From the NCBI RefSeq assembly GCF_039555335.1, contig NC_092647.1:9989274-10053273 (forward strand): 64,000 nt of DNA. The letters are read 5' to 3'. Below the pieces are notes generated by a model. That model did not search any database and was not told where the DNA came from. It saw only the letters and a list, made by a program, of their open reading frames with translations. Every line of letters starts with the position of its first letter. The stretch's first letter is position 1. The translations under genes and the position numbers were made by a program. This document shows, one piece after another, positions 58,224 through 64,000 of this stretch. Source of the DNA: Amphiura filiformis (taxonomy: Eukaryota; Echinodermata; Ophiuroidea; Amphilepidida; Amphiuridae).

Positions 58224-59591
58224 ATGACTTCTGAAATCGTTAGTGAACCCACTGGTATAACCAGAGGGCAAGGTAAGGATGAATTAAACATGCATGATTT
58301 TCTGGAACAGACCAAAGTCCGGCTGCAAGAAATAAAAAGCCGTAACAGTGTCTCGTATACGAGCGACTACGCTTGTGGTAGTAGGCCTACTAGACCTACA
58401 GGGACAGCTTATTTTGATTTTGACTTTGAGTCTGAAAGTGAACCGGCGAAACTGCCGAGGCTCTCCGATTTAGAAGGGAGCACACAACAAAGTCCCTTGT
58501 GTAAAACAAGGAGGCCGTACCATTACAAAACATGTACGATGTTGCCTGTAAGTCCTGATGAGACGAGGTGCACATCAATGACAAAACCATTGATGAAGCC
58601 ATCAGAATATGACGGCTCAACACCGCTACAGGATTATTTGGCACACTTTGAAATTGTGTGTGAATTAAATGCTTGGCCTGATGATGTCAAAGCAGCATTT
58701 TGGCTACCAGCCTTAGAGGGGCTGCTCTTGCGGTTCTGAGTGATTTGGAAGAACATTCCAGGTATCACTATCCAGCGTTGATAAGCAAGACTGGAAAGGG
58801 CTTTCAACTCTGAAAATAAAGCAGAGTTGAATAAGACGCTATTAAAGAACAGAACCCGTGAAAAGGGCGGAGTCACTTCCAGAGCTGGCACAAAATTTTG
58901 CGTGAGATTAACCAAATATGCATACCCAAATACACCCAGGAGTATGCAAGACATTCTGGCTAAAGATCAATTCTTAGACGCATTAGACTCTGATATGAGA
59001 TGGAGCATATTTCAAACCAGGCCTAAGACCCTGGATGAAGCACTTGACGTTGCTATCGAGTGTGAGGCCTTCAAATTGGCCGAAAATCAGAGATCATGTC
59101 AATACGTCAGATCTGTGAGCAATCTTGAAGTAGGCCTAGACCTACAGTCGGACAAATTGGAGTCATCTGAACAAGTTGACTCGCTCATGTCGAAGGACCA
59201 AATAGTCTTACAGTCCCTGCTGGAAATTCTCAGGGTAATTCTCCAGAAGATCGAGTCTGTGCAAAATAAAGACCAAAGTTACGAAAACCAACGCCGTAAC
59301 CATGGTAACTATGACAACAAAAGACACAGAAAAGATCTGATCTGTTTTAAATGTGGAGAAGTTGGTCACTTCCAAAGACACTGCAAAACGAGTAGGCCTA
59401 TAAACTCGACAACATCTCCAACTTTGTCAAACACGTCCTATGAACATGATCATGATGACAACTCAAAACGAGTGTCAAACGTGAAAATGGTGATGCCTAA
59501 TAACGTGGTCAAGGAAAACACGGACGTGGAAGAAATGAAGATTGTAGGCCTACTTCCATTGTCGTTTTGCTCCATGTTTTTAGTTCTCTGA
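58224..59591 (+). pseudogene. Gag of LTR retrotransposon remnant (frame-broken)
   Basis: Two frames (58224-58739 and 58827-59591) give one Gag-like protein of about 430 residues. The first has an N-terminal charged region and then KPSEYDGSTPLQDYLAHFEI with NAWPDDVKAAFWLPALEG, the capsid N-terminal pattern. The second has YPNTPRSMQDILAKDQFLDA, FQTRPKTLDEALDVAIECEA (capsid C-terminal part) and a CCHC zinc knuckle CFKCGEVGHFQRHC. A frame break lies near 58725-58830. No protease, reverse transcriptase or integrase follows: the frame runs directly into the truncated 3' LTR, so pol is deleted. Confidence 0.85.
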
Positions 59592-59662
59592 GTTATTTAT
59601 CAGGAAATCACGCATCATCCATATACCACCCGGGTATACCACACCCTGAGTAAATCATTACA
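59541..59662 (+). repeat. 3' LTR fragment
   Basis: This is the 122-bp copy of 58076-58197. Its 5' part is missing, so a deletion runs from inside gag to inside the 3' LTR. It is followed by ATAT, matching the bases before the predicted 5' LTR. Confidence 0.8.
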
Positions 59663-59666
59663 ATAT

Positions 59667-60428
59667 GAACAATTTGTTATGTGTAAAGTAAATTGCGAAA
59701 TAGAACAATTTCAAATATCACAAAGATTTAAGAATAATTGTGTACATTATTTGCTCATCAGGTTTCACAACTTTGTAAAATGTTTTTCAGTGCAGCAATC
59801 TGTACACAAGAATACCACAAATAATTTGATTACATTTTCAATTCATCCAATTTGTATTATTACAAATGGATACATGTTCATGTAGCTCTTATGTGTTTGT
59901 AAAATAAGAACAAGCTGAGCCTTCGTGTGAGGACTGCATTGAAATTACCATGGTCATAAGCCCATGTTTCTGCCATCCTTCCTCTATAGTTTGCTTTTGT
60001 TCATGCTCTTTTTTTCAATTTTGCTCAACTAAAATCCTTAAAACCTTATCACAATCAAATTACATGAACATGATGATGAAGGATAGTGGAACATTCAGCT
60101 ATCACCATGGTAACTGTTTTTCTAACTCTTCCCAATTCTTCAGCATACAGCCTGCATGAAGGGTCAACTTGTCCTTAGTTATAATATAAGCAAGTTTAAA
60201 TTTCAATAGCATGCAGATTTCTGTGTCCTTGAAAAAGACATTTCAATTTGAATGGCAGTCTGTGAATAAAGATATTAAAGATATTGCAAAACTGAAAATG
60301 TTGTTTTAATGCATGATCTTTTCATCATTCCCACCTTTATAATGGTAGTAACTAGTAAGTAAACTACAATAAAATGTCAAGTCACTAGTTCAGCAACATT
60401 GAACAAAAATGTTAGAGGAACAATGATA
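59667..60428. other. Gene-free interval between the convergent transposon genes
   Basis: AT-rich spacer, probably transposon 3' untranslated sequence. No extra gene is seen. Confidence 0.5.
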
Positions 60429-60614
60429 TACTGTAAAACACTTTAATTTCAAGGATGTTTCTTTCGTGAATTGAAAATCAGTGACAATTTTATGGGAATA
60501 TAATTTCGCGATTTTGAAATTTGGTACACTGTAAACATTGCAAAATGTTTATTTTATGGATTTTTGCCTACATGAAATAAATTCGCTTGAAATTAACTCA
60601 AGTGTTTTACAGTA
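60429..60614. mobile_element. Tc1-like MITE family G, copy 3
   Basis: TACTGTAAAACACTTTAATT at the left, AGTGTTTTACAGTA at the right. Closely related to copy 2 at 55610. Confidence 0.8.
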
Positions 60615-60781
60615 ACAATTTCAACAAGCTGCATGTACAAATGATAACCAGTGTTATCAGAATGAATGCAACTGATCATCTCCAATCCCAATTTATCAAT
60701 TGATATTATTTCACCAATTTTTTTTTGCCTTATATAAAAGTTTTTCACTATAAGTTTTCATTTTACAAAGTTCTAATGTCT

Positions 60782-62667
60782 CTAGTCCATTGGCACTATT
60801 GGAAGGCAGAGGTTGGTTAGTGCACAGCATACTTTCACAAGTTTATCAATAGGGGCATCACCATTTCCTAACATATCAATACCACCAACCATTGAGAGTG
60901 GAAGAGTTCCTTGAAGAATTGAATATTTCTGTTTCACAAGCCCGATCACACTTTCCACATGAATGCGAACAATTGAAAGTTCTCTCGACCAGTCAACCTC
61001 CTTCTTTGTAAATCGCGCTTTGGCCCTCGTAAATGGTCGAATAACAAGCTCACACATTGCAAGTCGACAGTAATCGCTCACAGTAAATCCACGGTCAGCT
61101 ATGATGACGTCTCCTGCTTCTAAATAGTTCAATAGTCCACTTGTCTCGGTGATTTCCTTGTCAGATACCCGCCCTCCCAACATCTACTTATGAAAGAAAC
61201 AGTTCCTTGTGGGGTGATGCCAATTAAAAACTTAATGGTGTTGTGGTGCTTATAATTTGACCACGTTTGGGCTCGGGCTAAAAAGTCGATTGGGGTTTCA
61301 ATAAACACTTCTGTGCAGTCAATAATAACACAAGCCTTTTTGTAAAATTTCAAAAATGCAGTAGGCATGCTTGTCCTCAGAGCAAGTCGAGACGGCCAAT
61401 GTATTAAGTGTCCAAGTCTTACTGACATAGCATCAAGCACACGGTGATAGGTTCTGGAAACTGTAGAAGTACTAACATGAAAGCGATACGCTAAGTCTAG
61501 ATGTCCAAAATTATGAGTGATTTTCATAAGGAACACCATCATCTGCTCAAATGGTGTCAACTTGCAGTTCGCAATTATTTCTGGCAAGTATGGGGAGATT
61601 AGATTAAACACAGTCATTAAAGTTATCCATGATGGTAATCCAGTATAGTATACCAGCTTTTCCGAATCATCTCTTAATGCCTCTTCAGTCAGAGACATTG
61701 ACTTGATCACTTTATCCTTCTGTTGCACTGTTCGGCGCAGCTCTTCACTATCCGCGACTAACTGTCTAAGTTCCTTATCCCACTCAAGGTCAGTCTGGGT
61801 TTCTTCCTCCTTTGTCGGCTCTTCCGGTACTTCTGGCGGCGCTTGAGGTGCTTCCTGCTGATGAAAATCGATGAGGGCACATGCAGCTTCATTGGTTTGG
61901 ATCTGCTTTTTCCTTTTCTTTATTCGCTCATGTCTTTCCACAGACACACGCTTTCCTCCTGACACCGAAGCACTGTTGTGGCCCATGTTGACGGTTGGAA
62001 TCCAGTCTGGGTGAGTCTTGGATAAGCGGTAGGATGGCTTTCCTGTAAAAAAACAAAAATTAAACAATAAATTTTAAGTAATTGCTGATTACAGAACTCA
62101 TCAGTTACGGTATAGAATCTATAGATATGTAGCAAGTTGCACTTTCCGTTATTTATGATCAGTGTGTATCTTTTTACTAGACGCTTCTCTATACAAATGT
62201 TGGCAAATGGTCAGGTTACCCAGCCAGAATCACATGAAAGTATCATGGTTGAAGCTTTTTTTTAGTCATACATGTTCATGTTGTCATATTCATGTTGTTC
62301 ACAATTGACAACAAACTTTTTTGCATCGGATCATCATCGCCATCATGATGATCATCATGATGATGATCATCATGATCATGGCTGGGTGACAGGCAAAGGG
62401 CTGAAACTAATTTGAACTACATTTTACCTGAATGAAAGTGTACTGAACACACTTTACTGTGTTTAGAAGGTTCCCATGGTTTGTTAGTAGAGGTATTCTT
62501 CTCTCGTTTGAGGGCAGAAATCCAAGCGGTGCGCCTCTCCGTTGTTATTGCACGTTCATCATCAGCCTGTCTGATGGCTGGTATGGAATAGAAGCTTATC
62601 TTTTTCCCACTTTCGTCGACATCTCCGCCTCATTTGAGCAGCCAATAACACAACAAAAATCAGGCAT
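60782..62667 (-). CDS. THAP-DDE transposase of ISL2EU transposon (two exons, frame-broken)
   Basis: Exon 1 (62667-62428) encodes a THAP-type C2CH zinc finger: start MPDFCCVIGCSNE, then TAWISALKREK and VCSVHFHSG, the DNA-binding module. A GTAAAA donor and a TTACAG acceptor join it in phase to exon 2 (62042-60782). Exon 2 has a basic linker (RHERIKKRKKQ), an acidic/coiled segment, a helix-turn-helix (LTPFEQMMVFLMKI; LAYRFHVSTSTVSRTYHRVL) and a DDE_4-type nuclease. The nuclease residues are the first Asp in CVIIDCTEVFIE, QTWSNYKHHNTIKFLIGITP, the second Asp in IIADRGF, and the Glu in VRIHVESVIGLVKQKYSIL. Two single-base frame breaks (about 62595 and 61183) lie in short A or G runs. The catalytic triad is preserved. 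It faces the YqaJ gene. Confidence 0.9.
62333..62385. repeat. ATC/ATG simple repeat
   Basis: CATCATGATGATCATCATGA-type trinucleotide array within the transposase intron, able to fold on itself. Confidence 0.8.
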
Positions 62668-63145
62668 ACTGTAAGTTTATGCTCAACTTAAAATAAGAAG
62701 CAAAACTTGTTTGAAAAAGCACCGTTTTATAATTAAAATGAGGAAGATTCTATCGTATTGCGTGTGTGTGTTGACGAAAATCAGCTGATCGAATGGACTT
62801 TAAACAACGTGCTGTTCGTGCACTTTGATTTATGTAGTCGCGGCGTGGAAAAATACTCATTTTTATTCAAAATGAAAATTAAATAATAAGTCAAGGCTCT
62901 TAATATAGTTTTTAATTATTATTATTACATCTGTGTTGATAACAATTTTATTTTGAACGTTTTATTTATAAAAACCTTGTTATTTGATTTGCTCAAAGTA
63001 ACAGACTTCTTCATCAACTATACGGAAAATACTGCTACATGTCTGTGTTTGGAAAACAATACAATATCGTGCATACACAGCGTCCCGTACAAATGGTGGA
63101 CAGGTGCAAGATCGATACCGTGTGACGTCACGTGCAAGTGATGTA

Positions 63146-63305
63146 TATGTATGGACCATACGGTGATGTTTAAATTGACCTGCAATAACCACATTTGTGG
63201 TTATTGTTTACAGAACATATTTCAAGCCAGTAAAGAACAAGATGATGACGATGATCCAGCCAAATGCCCTTTTTGCAGGGATGAGCTAACCGCATTCTAC
63301 CCATT
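63146..63305 (+). CDS. RING exon, unit 4, main part (interrupted at its 5' end)
   Basis: It resumes at about TATGTATGG and encodes MDHTVMFKLTCNNHICGYCL, then QNIFQASKEQ, an Asp run and PAKCPFCRDELTAFYP, nearly identical to unit 3. The second and later ligands are intact. The first C-x2-C pair is split by the 11.2-kb insertion. The end lacks the GTAAGT donor of the other copies: the bases after CCATT read TTGCTGCGTCC. Unless the transposon is spliced out or excised, this copy is inactive. Confidence 0.7.
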
Positions 63306-63328
63306 TTGCTGCGTCCATGCCAGGGCAG

Positions 63329-63715
63329 TACATTTGTAAGAAATGCTGTATGTTTGCATCTACTGAGTACGCAGCCTTGAAATTGCATATCAAACAAGTA
63401 CATCAACCCAAGTACTAGTGCAACTATTCAAATTGTTCGTACACCGCAAACCAACAATCAAAGGTTCAGAGTCGCAAACGTGTAAAGCATCTCACAACAG
63501 TTCCAGCAGCCCCAGTTACTAGCAGTTGGGGCCCGGTTGCGACACCTTCAATGTCCGCTGCACCACCCCAGTGGACAGCGCCACCGGTTTGGCATGCAAC
63601 CTCCACCCCAGTAACCCCAGCAGATAACTGTGAGAGCGGGACCACAGACTCCAAAGACAGACGAGGAAAAAACAGACAAGGCAAAGACAGACAAGGCAAA
63701 GGCATGGCTGACTAA
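63329..63715 (+). pseudogene. C2H2 zinc-finger region downstream of RING unit 4
   Basis: After a GGGCAG acceptor the frame reads YICKKCCMFASTEYAALKIH-IKQVH, a complete C2H2 finger (C-x2-C-x12-H-x4-H). An in-frame TAG at 63416-63418 falls where a second finger begins (CNYSNCSYTANQQ; the first His is Arg). The frame stays open to 63715 through a Pro/Ala/Thr/Trp-rich segment and a Lys/Arg/Gly-rich tail (KDRRGKNRQGKDRQGKG). With the RING exon this suggests a RING-C2H2 protein, now broken by the stop. Confidence 0.55.
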
Positions 63716-63772
63716 AGGATCTCCTGCTCACAAGGCGAAACAGCAATTGGGACAGAGAAGAGATTCCTTAGA

Positions 63773-63958
63773 ATGCTATCAAAGTCAAGTATGCATAAGT
63801 TTTTCATGGTGAGCAAACCCATCAGATCAGGTTTTAAAATATTTGCCCTCTGCAATAGTAGAAATGGCTACATGGCTAACTTTGACTTTTACAGACAGGG
63901 ACCGGACAACAGGGTTGATGTGCATTGTGCCTCACTAAAGTTGCCGCACTATCAGTAA
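63773..63958 (+). pseudogene. piggyBac-type transposase fragment
   Basis: A 61-residue frame contains MVSKPIRSGFKIFALCNSRN followed by GYMANFDFYRQG, corresponding to the K-P-[IV]-[KR]-x-G-[FI]-K-[VI]-[WF]-x-L-x-D-S-x-x-G-Y region of the piggyBac DDE domain. The expected catalytic Asp in L-x-D-S is Asn. The rest of the transposase is missing or beyond the window. It may be related to the TTAA-flanked MITEs of this window, but no shared end sequence is available. Confidence 0.75.
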
Positions 63959-64000
63959 ATAAGGCGCTTCATCCATGGATTCCAGCTGTGAGAAACAATT

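Larger units (their letters stand above)
51959..63145. mobile_element. ISL2EU-type DNA transposon, 11.2 kb
   Basis: The element lies within RING exon 4. Imperfect inverted ends share the blocks TTGCAC, GTATCGAT and CCATTTGTACGGG (left 51963-52010, right about 63083-63140). The junction is TA-rich and fits a short TA duplication, though exact end bases are uncertain by two or so. It carries the two genes expected for this group in convergent orientation: a SWIM/YqaJ/PHD protein (+) and a THAP-DDE transposase (-). Later insertions inside are an LTR element remnant and two Tc1-like MITEs. Confidence 0.87.

Noticed and set aside
63146-63420. RAG1-like gene suggested by RING followed by C2H2
   Set aside because: There is no RAG1 core or catalytic sequence in the window, and the RING and finger patterns are generic.

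Overview
This is eukaryotic DNA with almost no ordinary host genes. It is a dense accumulation of transposable elements, mostly short inverted-repeat elements (MITEs) about 0.15-1 kb long. Spliceosomal introns, TTAA- and 8-bp-duplicating MITEs, DIRS, Penelope-like and ISL2EU-type elements, and the frequent word TAGGCCTA, suggest a marine invertebrate. A deuterostome (echinoderm, hemichordate or similar) is my best guess. That placement rests on family knowledge and not on any diagnostic gene.

1-31.7 kb is gene-poor. It holds two Penelope-like (PLE) endonuclease relics (2.1-2.8 and 4.6-5.0 kb), many MITEs with readable boundaries (hAT-type with 8-bp duplications at 8.4, 11.1, 12.2 and 13.5 kb; TTA-flanked at 21.6 and 23.3 kb; TTAA-flanked at 15.4 and 20.2 kb), two tRNA-derived sequences, and an 18-copy minisatellite of about 69 bp at 26.5-27.7 kb.

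32.4-39.7 kb is an essentially full-length DIRS tyrosine-recombinase retrotransposon on the minus strand. It has inverted terminal repeats, an internal complementary region that shows the circle junction, a gag-like region, RT/RNase H and a tyrosine recombinase. Its reading frames are broken by small indels, and the RT catalytic box carries an Asp-to-Gly change.

39.7-47 kb is a patchwork of decayed coding fragments: a coiled-coil or charged protein, a chromo-barrel-like exon, a third PLE relic, an OB-fold-like exon with good splice sites, and a non-LTR RT fragment. Two copies of a 640-bp palindromic TTAA MITE are interspersed.

47-64 kb holds four homologous copies of a RING-finger exon in tandemly duplicated units. 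The last is followed by C2H2-finger sequence and then a piggyBac-type transposase fragment. The RING units have been invaded by a 1.94-kb hAT-like element ending in CCGAGT hexamer arrays, a 0.84-kb TIR element, and an 11.2-kb ISL2EU-type DNA transposon sitting inside RING exon 4. The ISL2EU element carries two convergent genes: a six-exon SWIM-YqaJ nuclease-PHD protein and a two-exon THAP-DDE transposase. Between them lies a gag-only LTR retrotransposon remnant, and two Tc1-like MITEs are also inside.

Most frame breaks in the otherwise well-conserved transposon proteins can be explained by a one-base loss in a short homopolymer. Assembly indel error is therefore a serious alternative to biological decay.
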